64,000 nucleotides of DNA, from the NCBI GenBank assembly GCA_023078555.1, contig CM041196.1, forward strand, positions 2,294,001-2,358,000. The letters are read 5' to 3'. Position numbers and translations under genes: made by a program. Below are positions 11,061-23,533 of the stretch, piece after piece. The stretch comes from Ulva prolifera (Eukaryota; Chlorophyta; Ulvophyceae; Ulvales; Ulvaceae). Below the pieces are notes generated by a model. That model saw only the letters and a list, made by a program, of their open reading frames with translations. It did no database searches and was not told where the DNA came from. Numbering within the stretch: position 1 is the first letter of the stretch; each line of letters starts with the position of its first letter.

Positions 11061-12682
11061 AGAAGATCAACCTGCTACAGCATACTGTATATATACACAG
11101 GGCCACTGTGCGGCATGCGCATGGGGCCGACATCTGAGTATCTCGAGATAGTCGGCATACACGCCCCTCAGCATCTCCATGATCCAGAAACATCCCACGT
11201 GTTAGCCAGGACGCATACCGGACGGCAGCTCGTGCTTGTTGCAAGGTTCTGATGCGAATCGCCATGTCCTGCCCTCTGCAATGATGGCAAACGTTCCTGC
11301 CGGGGGCAGCGTGCTTGGTGTGTCAACGGGCGGCGGATGCGTTCGTGGGGGCATGGGCCACACATGCCAGTGGTACGCCCATTCTGTGTCACTCCAGGCT
11401 GCAGATGTTCATTGCGAGTGTCGACGGGAGCCCGGGGCCGCACAAGTGGGTCTGTGTGAGAAGCTGTAGAGCAGTGTTCTTGCGACGGTGGTCCATTTGC
11501 GCAGTGTGAAAGAGCGGTCTTATCACTGGCCTTTCACAAAAGCTGGGTTGTCGTGTCATGGAGGGCGGTGCGCGAGGGTCTATTGTAGTGCTGCAGCTTG
11601 GGATACGCCAGTGAGCAGGTGAAGTGTGCAGGCGTTATAACTCGGCGCGGCTCTTCTGCGGAGGAGCCCGAGCCGTGGCTGCTTCAGGTGTTTTGGCAAC
11701 CTGGCGCTCGGGGCCGCCTTCACGTGCAGTACAGATGAGGACACATCGGCGTGCTCAGAGACTTCATCCTATCACTTCATGGATGTCAGCCCTCGTCAAC
11801 GCCCTGATGCCATGGGCCGTGGACGTGCAGCTTGCAGGGATCTCTTCCACAGGACCGAAGCTAGTCGTGGTGCCAATGCTTCCAACTTCTCCTGGATGTT
11901 ATGAAGAGGTGATGGGTCATAACCAGGGATCTTGCTGTCTGTGGTTGTTCGTCTGGACCATGAGGACCTGCCATGGGCACGGCAGCAATCCTCTTGAATG
12001 CCTATTAACTTGTCGGCTTGCAAGGACCTGCACTGACCGCATTTGTACTCCGATTCTGAACATGAGATGGAACATACAAATGCTTGCCTTGATCCCTTAA
12101 GCTGTTGAAAATCGAGCTGCTTCAAGCGCGTGAGTGAGAGTGATCTGTTCATGGAGCGTTGGTGTAGTCGTTCCTCTGGTCGTTGTCCGGCTAATCGGCT
12201 GGAGTGAGAGTTGGTAGTTGCTCCTCGCGTGGATGCCGGTCGTTTCTGCATGCTGGTGAATTTGCGTAGTTGCTCTGCAGTACAATGGCCCGAGATCTGG
12301 TAAATCGATTGGCTTCAAGCGCGGGGGACCGTAGTTGTCCGAGCTCGCGGCAATGGCAGTGGCATGCCGCCGATGATGTATCCTAGAGTGGAAGTTCCTC
12401 GGTAAAGTACATTAAGCAACAGGTCTCTTGATGCTTATTCCTCGAGTGAACAGATACTGCTGCGTGTTGATTGACGCCGTGTGTTCACCGCACTGTTCGC
12501 TACGCTGGCGCCAAACACGCAGGTTGCTCCCGCCACGGGAGCAGTGAATACCAGAGTTCCTGAAATGTGGGGCAGATTCTGTGCGTGATCTTTACCGTGG
12601 AATCAGCTGCGAAATGACTGTTCTGGCACACGCTACATCTGTTCTGCCTACTCATTGGCAGCGTATGTGCTCTCGCCACGCT

Positions 12683-13280
12683 TCACTGTCCACCTTTAGT
12701 GGGTTTTACGAAAGACGAGATCGTCAGAACTGCCAGGCCGACCGCTGCCAATGCCGCGAACAGCGAGGCAGAGGCTCGCAAAGCAGCCACAATCCCTTGC
12801 TCCACGACCAGCAGGCCACCGACAAGGACACGCTCTAGGCCAACCAATGCGACTAGCAGCAGCTTCGGGATAGCAAGCCCAGCGATCACACATATAGCAC
12901 CAAGGTATAGCTTCTGCTCACCGGTGAGGCCAGATACCCGTCCGATGAGTGCCGGCAGTGTTCCACCGGACGTTTTCTTCTTCTGCTTGCTGCTGGTGTC
13001 TGCATTGCGCGCACAATTTGCATGCTAAAAGCAACCAATGTGCTGCATGCAATGCAGGTCGGGCCTGTGTCGTTTCGAATGAACTCACGTTACAACGTGA
13101 CGCCTCATGCTGCCGCAGAACCATACCTGCAGGCAGTCCAGTTTTGTCGCGAGATTCTGAACGCCGTAAAGCAGGCCTGCCATACCTCCTCGAGCGTGCG
13201 TGACAAGGAATTAGCGAATGCCAGCTCCTTGCTCCAGCAGAGCCAGGACTGATGCGCATGTTTCCAGCCTGTCGAATCAT
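12683..13280 (-). CDS. Small plastid-type membrane protein, family not recognised
   Basis: Two exons, 13280-13127 and 12999-12683, join with donor GTATGG and acceptor GCAG to give about 156 residues. The first 50 residues are rich in Arg, Ser and Ala with few acidic residues, like a transit peptide. The mature part begins with a lysine run (KQKKKTSGG) and GRVSGLTGEQKLYLGA. Two or three hydrophobic segments follow (about residues 83-103 and 107-148), interrupted by LERV and VEQG, and the protein ends SSFVKPTKGGQ. A second Met at 13259 is an alternative start. An in-frame TAG just upstream means the coding begins here or behind another acceptor. I can name no family; thylakoid or envelope location is inferred only from the leader and hydrophobicity. 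Confidence 0.68.
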
Positions 13281-16063
13281 CAGCTACCCGTCGGATTGTG
13301 AATCGAATTTGAGAACCTCAGGTCGCGGATGTGTGATGTTAGGTGGACACCACGCCTGCCTTATTCCTTCCGAGGTACTCGGGTCATTCTGCGACCGCAG
13401 TACATGTGTCGGAAGTGCACGCGCTCGATCAGGTGCTTGTGGACATGCAATAGTAGCTGCAGATTCCATTCGCTTCCTGGTGCTCATTTGACACACAGCA
13501 CGCTGATTCTCCTGTAAGCTCTCGAGTTGCACTTAGCGAGCAAGATTCAGCGACCTCTGAAGGGGTGCTGCAATCAGGATCTTTGAGACCGCTGGAAGGT
13601 ATTCAGGAACTTGCAGACAATCCAAGTGTCAGTGTTTATCGCGTTGCGCTGTCTGTGAGGCTGTATCTGTGGCAGGCCAGCTGCTGGTGTCCACAGGCTG
13701 CCCGTCTACTCCTCCGAACTCCTGAAAGTTAGCGGACCGGGCATAACACACTTTACAAAGCATGACAAGCTGCCGTAGGTTATATTGAAACTGGTGCGGG
13801 GTCTGGTCAGCAGCAGAGCAGACAGTCACATCTGCCTGACACTTGCATGACAGCTCATCCATAGCCCTCTAGCACACCATGCTCCATGCTACACACTCAC
13901 GACCGTTTCATCATCAGGTAACTGGCGCGCAAGCTTCATGTGTAGATGCAGTAGTGCTAGCTCAAGCAGCTTGCAGCCAGCGATCGCGTGCTCCCTTGCC
14001 GCTTCAGAACGCTGTCAAGTTTAAGGTTTCCAGCATCGGCAACGTTCGGGATTGCAGGGTGCCCCTGCTGCAGGCTAGGCTAGGCATCACCGTGACAGAT
14101 GTGACTGGTAGCAGGTGAGCAGCTTACAGGCACGTATGCCTCAACATGGTCCCCATCTCTGAATTGGCGTCTCGCCACTTAGACACCAAATCAAGATGCA
14201 TGCTGTATGCATACCTGTACTGCCAGGCCTGTACTGTCTTGTATGTATCATATCATAATGTGTATAATCGACCATCTATATATTCCAGGTGTAGTTGTTG
14301 GGCATCTACATCGTATCATAGCATCTGTATGCCACTACGCCAGTGTACATGCTTAAGAAACCTACCAGAGTCAGCTCTGACTTGCCTGAAGGATGGATCC
14401 GCTGTAAGGCTGAAGCCTGGAAGAACCGCGTGCCTTGAATTTCCGCCAATGAAAGCCTCTGTTGCCGCCCTTACTTCAAGATACTAAACCGCTGTTACAT
14501 ATGGCCGGTCGTAGTGTAAGGGCGTTCCGCCTTCTGCAAGGGCGTTCCCTGCCCCAGTCCGGAAGGGCGGCTGCTATGGGCGTTTAAGGGCCATGCAATA
14601 CGAGTGGAGTCAGGGCGCCACGGGTTATAGAAGAACACACACCACCGCTTCCTCGTCTCCCATCTCTCGAGCCCGCCCATATTTTAGACCTGCGACAGCT
14701 TCACAAGCTCCGCCTGCGTGCCACTCTCGCTGCCCCGGGCTGCGGGGGCGATGGAGGGGACTCCGCAAGCGTTGCGGGCGTGGTCGACACGCCGGTCTCC
14801 GGGTCTGCGGCGTCCGCGTCAGGGCTCTCGGTCACTTGACGTGATTTTGAGAGCAGATGAGCTGTTGTCAGGGGGCGCGATGGGCGTGTTGCTGGCGACG
14901 GCAGGTCCGCTGCATGGTGCTATGCGCCACAGACCGGGCCACGCCACTTTTGCGGAGCACCGGCCGGCTTGTGGTCGGGCCGGTGACATGCATGCTGCCG
15001 GATCTCACGGCACATCTGCATGTCGGAGGTGTTGACCTTGCTGCGGGCCACAACAGCCAGCCGACCATGGCCTGCAGAAACGAGTCGCGTCATTGTTCGA
15101 GCGTGGCTCTTTGGAACGTGCGTCGGTACCTTGCAAGTCTGTCCAGGATTGCGCTCATAGGCGCGGACATGCGTGGCTTCAAGGGGCTCAGGAATGCTAG
15201 TTCTGGAGTCAATCATGTTCTGTGCGTAGCGTCGACACCTACACCGCAGGTGTGCGTCACTACAGCCGCGCCTGGACGCCGTCTTGGATGCAAGACGTGG
15301 TCGGTCTTGCTGGAGTCGCTAGTACACGTGCCAGAGTCGCTATCGGAGACGAGACTAGTACCTTTGGGTAGTATTGGGACTCCCGATACGATCTGGGAGC
15401 CTCTGCCTGCAAGTGCCGGCGTTGCAGAATTACACGTTGATAAACAACCCCTGATCCAGTGGACTCAGGCATGTCACCTGAGCGATGGCGGGAAAGGCCT
15501 AGCAGGCGGAGCCTTCACACAGATCGAATGAGCCGGAGGAGCAGATCACAGCACACACACACCTGCTGATCAGAGCACCGCAAGCTCACTGAAGGTCACG
15601 CGATCACTCTCTCTGAGCCACTGGCTGCTGCCTCCGGGCTGACCACCATTTTTCCCTGTGGCCCAGTCCAGGGCCCTGGTCTGTGCACAAATGCGGCCAA
15701 CGCGCAGTCAGGCACATCTGAACGCGTTGCTTTGTATTACATGTACACATATAGCTTGACTGACCGGCCTCAGGCTCACACGGCAGGGCCAGCTCTTGGC
15801 CTGCGTGTCAACACCGCAGACCTATCAGGACAGTGTGTGTGAGTCAGCTACAGAAGCAGGCTAGTGGATGGAACAGCGCAAGCAGGCCACCCACGCACAT
15901 AGGTCTAAACGAAAGAAAAAAAAAGTGGCCCTGGCCCCACCCACGCACATGAGCCCCCGACCGTTCGGCAACAGCCGCGTGGCTTCCCGCGCGCACACTG
16001 CAGCGTAACATACATGGCAGTGCACACAGGACAGCCAAGCGGGCTCCACAGTTGCCACAGCCC
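13281..16063. other. Unassigned interval between the membrane-protein and leishmanolysin genes
   Basis: Open frames exist, the longest being plus 14857-15531 (224 codons), but its Cys/Arg/Ser-rich composition and lack of any motif make it a weak candidate. A short GGGCGTTCC motif recurs at 14520-14550. It should contain the 3' flank of the leishmanolysin gene on the right. Confidence 0.35.
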
Positions 16064-19000
16064 TTACTGCGGCGGCGGCGGCGGGTGGGGCTGCCGATCC
16101 GGCTCGTCCAGCCGCTTGTACCCGCGCCGCGGCGAGCTCACCGACCGGCTCAGCGACCGCGTGAACTGCCGCGCCATCTCGACCCCCGTGTCCCGCAGTG
16201 CCCGCGCCCCGCCACCGTGTTGCAGGTTCGCCTGCCGCGCCTCCACCTGCTCCACCAGGTCCTCATGGTCCACGTATGCATGGCCGTCGCGGTCCCCCGC
16301 GTGGCGGCCCCGCAGCAGGCTGCCCGGCTTGCCGAGCTCGCGGCGGCCCTCCCGCCGCCCGCCACCCTCCCGCTCCGCCGGCACTACCCCACCGCTCGCC
16401 GCAAAGTCCTCCGGCGCCGCGTTGCGGACGTACACCGGCACGGAGTCCCCGGAGGCCGCCGCGGCGCGTTTCCCTCCTGGCGGCGCGAGCCCGATCGGCC
16501 GCGTCGCCGCGGCCGGCAGCCTTGTGGACACCGCCGCCGGCAGCCGGTTGGTGATGGCCGGGGGGACGAAGGGCTTCTTGGAGCGCGCGCGCGACACGCA
16601 GCACGCGGTGCACAGCAGCACGGTGGCTACAAGGCCCATCGCGAGCCAGGCCCACCCGATGACGCCGAGGTGCTCCCGCTGCAGCCAGTCGACGATCTTC
16701 TCCGTGTAGCGGCTCAGGAAGTCCGCCTCTTGTAGCTTGGTCGCCTCGGAGAGGTCTACCGAGTGCGCCTCCGCTCCGGCCTCCAGCGCCGCATCGTCTG
16801 TGAGCGTCCTGCAGCCACCCCCGTGAGTGTCAGTTCGTATTCACATCTGGTGTCCAGTGCACAGCGCTGGACCCTGAGTGAGCAGGGTCACAGCACGCAG
16901 CGCATGCGTGTCGCGCGGGTCGGCGCAACGCTGCGGCCTCGCGAACTTGTGTGCTCGCTGCAAGATGCAGCACGTCACGGTGCAGGACTTACAGCAGTCG
17001 TGGCGTGCGATGCAGAGGGGTGGGCCATGGGATGCCAGCCACGGCGAGACTCAAACGGTGGCACAGACGGCGGGGGCCGGCACAAGTGCGCGGCGACAGT
17101 GGCACACCAGACATATTTGCCGTGTGCCCCAGTTTGTGGCGGCGCAGGTCAACAGATTCGAGGTGAGCTCCTGATCATCGAGCTGATGGCTAGCTATCCC
17201 ATCGGCTCTATCATCAGGTGGCCTCTTCGCGCAGGCAAGTGCACCGCAGCACACATCAGGCGGTCTGCAGCCCAACAGCCCAACAGCACGGCAGCAAAAG
17301 GGCATAATGCACAAGCTGCGCACACAGCGGCAGGGGGGTTTGGGGGGCGCACTCATAGACGCTCGGCTCGACATCGCCACGGCCCAGCTGCGCCGCAAAG
17401 ACCGCAAAGTCCCCTTCCGCCACGTGCGCCAGGCCGGCCCAGCGCTGCAGCACAGCCTCGAGGTCCTCCGCCGACTTCCCCTCCGCCGCCGTCACAATCG
17501 CGTCCGTCACGATCGCCACCGTCACCGACAGCGCCGCCACAGCCCCCCCTGCGGTGGAGCCACCGCCGCCGCCGTCGCCATCTGCCGCCGCCACGGCGCC
17601 CCCCGGCGGCCCCTCTCCATCCTCCTGCGTCGCTAGATCTACAGTCACCGCGCCAGGCTCCTCGTCAGCGCCGCCGCCACCATCCGCCCCCGGCACCACC
17701 GACTCGCCACCGTCCGCGGCGCTCCCCCCCTCTTCAGGATCAATCTCCCCTCCATCTGTATTGCCGTCCGGTGAGTCATCGTCACCGCCGTCATCGCCTG
17801 ACCCCCCCGCGTCGGCCAGCCGCCGCCGCGCCTCCACCTGTGCTGCCTGCGCAGGGGTGACCTCCTCTTCGGCCTCCCCTTCCGGTACCGCATCGTCCAA
17901 CCCTGCGGTCGCCAAGCCTAGGTCGTCCAACACTGGCGTGCCGGCGTCAGTCGTGTTGGCGGTCGTTGCGATGGCGTCGCTCTGCATCACCGCGGGCATG
18001 CTGGCGATCGTCTGCTGCAGCCACTCGGTGCTCTGCAGCCGCCGCAGCACGGAGCCGCTGTCGCTGCTGTCCGCGGCCGGCGGCTGCACGAGCTGGCGGA
18101 GGAAGGTGTCGGCGGCGGTGCGGGTGCGGACGCCCGCCTCCGCGTTGGCAGTGTACGCTGCCACCTGTTCGGTGGCGACCACGGCTGCAATGGAGGCCTG
18201 CATAGCACCGCACGCTAGGACTTTGAGCAGCCGGGGTGCTGCATAGATTTTGGACGCAGATTCTCCATGGCACACGTCACTGGAAGGCATTAAAACCGAT
18301 ATACATATCAATGAAACATCATCCTTACAGACATGTGAAGCACAACACAAGACGTAGACTGACGAAAATCAAACAGAAGCGACTGACCCCTCGAAGATGG
18401 AAGAAAGTTCCGCAAATGATGGGCACGCGTGAGTGCGCTGACACACGGCACATCATGGCGCATGCCAGGCGGCAGCGTCCAAGACACATCCTGCAGCTAC
18501 CTATCTGCGTGCGATTTTCCATGTCTGTTTGAGTATATACATCATCCACTACCATGCAGATCTGGTGCCAGACTGCCACGACAGCGCACGCCTACACAAC
18601 ACATTATTTCCACTCTGGCACGTGCGTGGGCCCACGCAGAACAGCACAGCTGCAAGCGGGATGAAAGCTGTGCAGCTGCATGCATGCGGCCGCCGACGTG
18701 CCTTGTACCTTGGTGTGTGGCCAACACCTGATGCAGCGATTCGCCTCTCCTGGGCAGCCGTCTTGAGCTGTCTGCAGGCGTGCCGCTCACACACAACGAC
18801 ACGTGCCCGGGTCGTTCATAGAGCCACTTGCGACTCTCATGCACAACATGATCATGCATGCAGGCGTGTGTGGCAGTGCTGGGTCGCCTTGCAGCATTTC
18901 CGGGGCTGCCGACCACAAACTAGGCCTGAAAATTGCGGGCTTGTTCTATGTGGTCGATGCCAACATCCCAACACCGGTGTGTAAGACAACGCCAGCGAGA

Positions 19001-21890
19001 GGGGCACAGGCGCGCGCGTCGGGGGCGGGCGCACCGCGGCAAGCTCGGCAGCGGCGCGCCAGTTCGCGGTCGACTCGTCGCGGTTTGCGAGCTGGCGCAG
19101 CCAGTCGCGGCCGGCAACCTGAGTGTCTTTGATGCCGAATGCGGCGGCGACCTGCGCCGTGGCGGCGGCGAGCTCCATGCTGCGGTCGCGCAGCAGCAGC
19201 AGCGAGGCGGCCGTGGAGAAGACGGTCACGCTCGCGTCCTGCGACGGCATCCCTGCACGCGGCGCCGTGTTTGCAACTTCAGTCACGCGATGAGTGCAGC
19301 TCGGGACAGTGGCGTAACTTTGGCGCTGGTGGGCGTGTGGGCTGTGGCGCGTGCAGGGGCGGGTGGTGCAGCACACTTTGACGATGCTTATGAGTCTGGC
19401 CCGTCTGGCCGTCTGGCCTGACATCTGGACGACAGCTCCCAAGGGTTCAGATGAGTGGCGGCATCGCAGCGCCGCAGCATTCACAGCGGGTGCTGGCCGC
19501 TGCCCAACAGCTGCAGCAACTTTTCACTGCTCTGAATCCAGTTTTTATTCTTTGCGCAGACCAGACCGTAGGCAACACAATCCGTTTAAAACATACATCG
19601 AGAATAGGATCGGTTCACTGATGACGCGATCTCCGACCCAGCACGCACGCTTCATCGCCCAGCCGCACAGAACTGCATGGAGTAGGTGTGGAGGACACAG
19701 GACGCACCGGTGGGGATCTGGAACAGCAGCGCCATACGGCGCTTGCCGGAGAGGGTGTCCGAGCAGTCGGACTCGTTCGAGAGCTGCCGCACGGGGCTCG
19801 CAAGCGTGACGGCCTCCCCGGGCAGGTACAGCGCGAGCTCGCCGTGGGAGCCGGTGGGCTGGGAGCGCTCGCCGAGGGAGATGCTGGGGCGCTCGTCGCC
19901 GTTGTCGTCCCCGAAGAAGACGCACGAGCGCATGTACCCGACGCGCACAGCGCGCAGCGGCTGGAAATCCGCAAAGCTCTGCATGCATGGCGGTGCGGCT
20001 CACCTCTCCGTCCAGATTCATTCCGATGGTTGCGCACACAGCACGGGCGGGCAGCGCACAGCATGCGCAGCACGTGCTGGGCGCACAAGTACGCCTCGCT
20101 GTATCACTCGCGTGGAGTGCGGCGGCATGCCCCATATGCACATGCATGCACGGTACGCGCGCCCCGCTGACAGGGCAACTCCAGCGCCCGGCACAAAAGG
20201 GGCCGTGACGCCCACACTGGGCCCGGGAGACGCCAGGTGCGCGGCACAGCTAGGGGCGGGTGAGCGCACCGCGTCAAAGTCAAGCGGCGAGGAGCTCTGC
20301 GGCAGCTCGGCCTCGCCGAGGCACTCATGCGTCTCGGAGCACGTCAGGTCGGAGGGGCAGTCGGCGTCGGTGTCGCACAGCGGCAGGGTGCATGCCGCGC
20401 CGGAGCGGTCGACGGCGCAGCGGCAGGCACCCTGGTTACACCAGCCCTGGCCGTCGCAGAGCTTGGCCTGGTTCTCCGGGCAGCCCTTGTACGGGCACAC
20501 CTCCTCCGCCGGCGGACATGGCCCGATCTCCATCTGCAATCCACTTCCCCCTCCAGTGTGGCACACGCGACGATGTATGCGGACATGTGAAACGGCACCA
20601 CAGCACTTGCCAGCTTTGTTCTGTGCAAACTCGCCTGTGCGCTCACAAAGAGACCCATGAAAGTGCCCCCCGCCACGTCCCGCACGCTCAAAGCAGCTGT
20701 ATTGAGACGAGCAGGCTGTTAGTGGAACACAGGGCCGTACATCCCGACTGACGTGGCCGTACTTGCAACACAACATTGAACCCTCCGGATGTCCGGCATC
20801 ACATGCCGGAGTGCGTGTAAGCCCGCGATGCAGTGCAGCACGCAGCACACAGCACGCACCCCCTCCTCAAAGCCGTCCTCCACGGGAAGCGTGATCATCT
20901 CGCCCTCAGGGCAGGGGTACCGCGAGAAGCCCTCTCCCTCCGCATCGCGCACGAGCACGGTCAGCGCGCCGCTGTCGTCGCACTCGCTCGCGAAGCACGT
21001 CTCCGACAGCCGCCACGCGGAGACGCCGGTGCGCGCGAAGCGGCCCCCCGGCACGCCGAGGCAGATCGCGGACGGCCCGAAGTGCACGCCGGCGGCGAGC
21101 GCGGCGGGCTGCGCCGCGCCGCCGGCGTTGCCGAACTGCGCAAACAGGTTGCCTGCGAACTTGCAGTCGCCGCCGATCGTCGGCCGCAGCAGCGGGCACG
21201 GGCTCAGCGTGCTGTCGGCACACCACGCCGTCTCGTCATGGTTGCGGCAGCGGTCGTCGGAGCCGCAGAAGTTCTGGCCGGCACGCGTCTCGGGGGGCAC
21301 CGCTCTGCACGAACCCTGCAGCGCAGCAGCCGTGTGCTGTGTGCTGACCAAGATCATTTCAGGGGCCTGGTGCGGGTGCATGCGGTGCATGCAGGGCTCC
21401 ACCGTTCGATCGGCGCCGGTCTGGGATCGGGAGGTGGGTCTGTGGAACATTCAGCTGCTTCTGTGTATGGCCGTACAGAAAGGCAAGCAAGCAAGCATCA
21501 TTCCCACCGCTGAGGGCAGTGGCACATTTGCATCGCCACCCTGAGGAGCGGATGGTTTGGAGACCCACTCACATCGATGGCGGACGTTCGGCGACGACAT
21601 CACAATGCCTGCCGTGGCATCCTGCAAAGGGGTACAAGCAACACCATCGTGACAGCCCCGACAAAGTGTGGGAACAGCTCACGCTCATGCATGGCACCTG
21701 ACTGCGGAGGACCACCACGTCAGTGCCGACTCGTCCCCGGACTTCCCGCAGCCATGCCTCTGCAGCTGCTGCATGTTGCAGGCTCGAGTGCGCACATGCA
21801 TGCCCTGCATGCATATGCGCACATGCAGGGGCATACCGCTCGAAGACCGCCATCACCAACAGTACTCAGCCACTCAACGACTCAGTCCAA

Positions 21891-21922
<32 letters not shown>

Positions 21923-23500
21923 GCGCACCAGCATGTCGCACCCCGCGAGGTGGCCATGCCGCAGGAACCCTGCGCCCTGGAAGTTCGCGGTGTACCAGCC
22001 AGAGTCCTCGGCGAGCGCGAGCGTCACCGACGACAGCACGCGGCGGCCCTCGCTGCCGGACACGCCGACCATCACCTCCGTGAAGAACGCGGTCTCCTCC
22101 CAGTGGCTCAGTGCCGTGCCCCGGCCGCCGCCGTCCTCGATCGGCGCGCCCTCCGCGCCATCGCAGTCAAACTGCTCCCGCACCGCGCTCTTCACCGCCG
22201 CCGTGTTGATCGATCTGCCGTCCGCAGACACCGTTCTGCATGCACGCCCGCTGCATCACGCGCCGCCGACGAGCACCCGGCCCCTTGCACGCTGGCCAGC
22301 TCGCTGCCGGTTCCGCGATGTGTCCGGCTGCGCCGCTGACGCGGTGTGCTGTGGACGCTGCCCGGACGATCAGCACGCAGCATGGCCATCATGAAAGTGC
22401 CCAATGAATCGAGCTTCAGATAATTGGCTCAAGGCTGTTAGCGTGGACTTAGCTAGGCGATACGACTCAATCATTTGCTGGATGCTAGGGTACGCAGTTT
22501 GATGCTGTTATTCATTACCAAGATCCTCATGACGCGCAGGGCCTTTGATGGTTTGGCCATCATAATTCTCACAACATGAATCGCAGCGGGCGCGGCGGCG
22601 GGAGCGCACCCGTCCATGCCGCCGGGAAAGAACGGGTAGAGGCCAGCGCTCATGTAGAGCGCATGCAGCAGCTCATGCACCGCGGTGTCCACGGCGGCCT
22701 CGAGGCTGCGGGGCTCCGCTGCGGCCGCCCCGCCGCGGCCGGCGGAGGGGCAGAAGTTGACGTGGCCGGCGAGGGGGCGGTTCGTCAGGCCATACGCGTT
22801 GTCCCGGTCGATGATGCAGGTGACCGCGTGCGCCGTCGTCGTCGGGCGGCAGATGTCGGTCTGCCGGGCTGTCACAAATACGATGAAGTCGGTGTCCTCA
22901 CGGCCGCAGTCCCCCGTGGCGCAGTCCCTGCACGGCAGACGAGGTAACGTCGGCGGCTCATGCATTTATCACATGCATGCATGTGCGGGGACATAAAGCC
23001 GCTCTCGCGATGCCACCGGGTCATGCTCCAAATACGAGCGGTGGATTTCCCGGCTGTCAAATTTACAAGCCTGTGCGGAGGAACAAGCTGAAGGAATCTA
23101 TGTCGCTGCTGCGGCCGAGCGCTGGCATGGCAGGAGCTATGTGGAGGAAGATCGTGGCCACACGATGGGAAGGGGGGGGGGGGAGGGGGGACTCACACAA
23201 ACAGGTCTTCGGGCGGCTCCTGGGGCAGGGCGCCGTTGCAGATGGGGGCCGGGGTGCACGTGCCGGCGCTTGCGCAGCGCTGTGGCAGTGCGAGGCGGGA
23301 CGGCTCGGGGCGATTCTTCACTCGCAGCACGCGTGACAGAGCGCGCATCGCCCTCGGCATCACCTCTTCCTGCACGCATGCATGCATGTAGACGCGTTGC
23401 GACGCGGGGGCTGCTGCACTGCGTGCGGCCATGGGCGTGCCACCGGCCAGGCACTTCTTTCCTATGGACCAAACGCAAATACGACAACGAAGCGGCCCGC

Positions 23501-23533
<33 letters not shown>

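Larger units (their letters stand above)
10139..12682. other. Largely unassigned interval
   Basis: Apart from the candidate tail at 10544-11060 and the C tract plus palindrome at 10722-10763, nothing was identified. A 10 bp inverted repeat (GTCGGTGATT / AATCACCGAC) lies at about 10160 and 10283, upstream of the thioredoxin gene; its role is unknown. Minus-strand open stretches near 11796-11925 look weakly protein-like. Confidence 0.35.

Noticed and set aside
14857-15531. 224-codon plus-strand open frame
   Set aside because: Composition is Cys/Arg/Ser-rich without motifs and TA content is low in this region, so a long frame is expected by chance; no splice context supports it.
16052-16735. 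227-codon plus-strand open frame
   Set aside because: Pro/Arg-rich antisense shadow of the leishmanolysin TM and tail exon, which is supported by frame and splice sites.
18852-19484. Separate gene downstream of the leishmanolysin
   Set aside because: Phases of the exons at 19978-19669, 19252-19035, 18197-17353 and 16808-16064 all agree, the total is a multiple of three and a TM helix closes the series, so one gene is simpler. A split remains possible and is noted in the findings.
21893-21921. Poly-G run as an assembly gap filler
   Set aside because: The tract length varies between sites, several tracts are interrupted by single other bases, and orientation follows the gene strand, which an artefact would not do.
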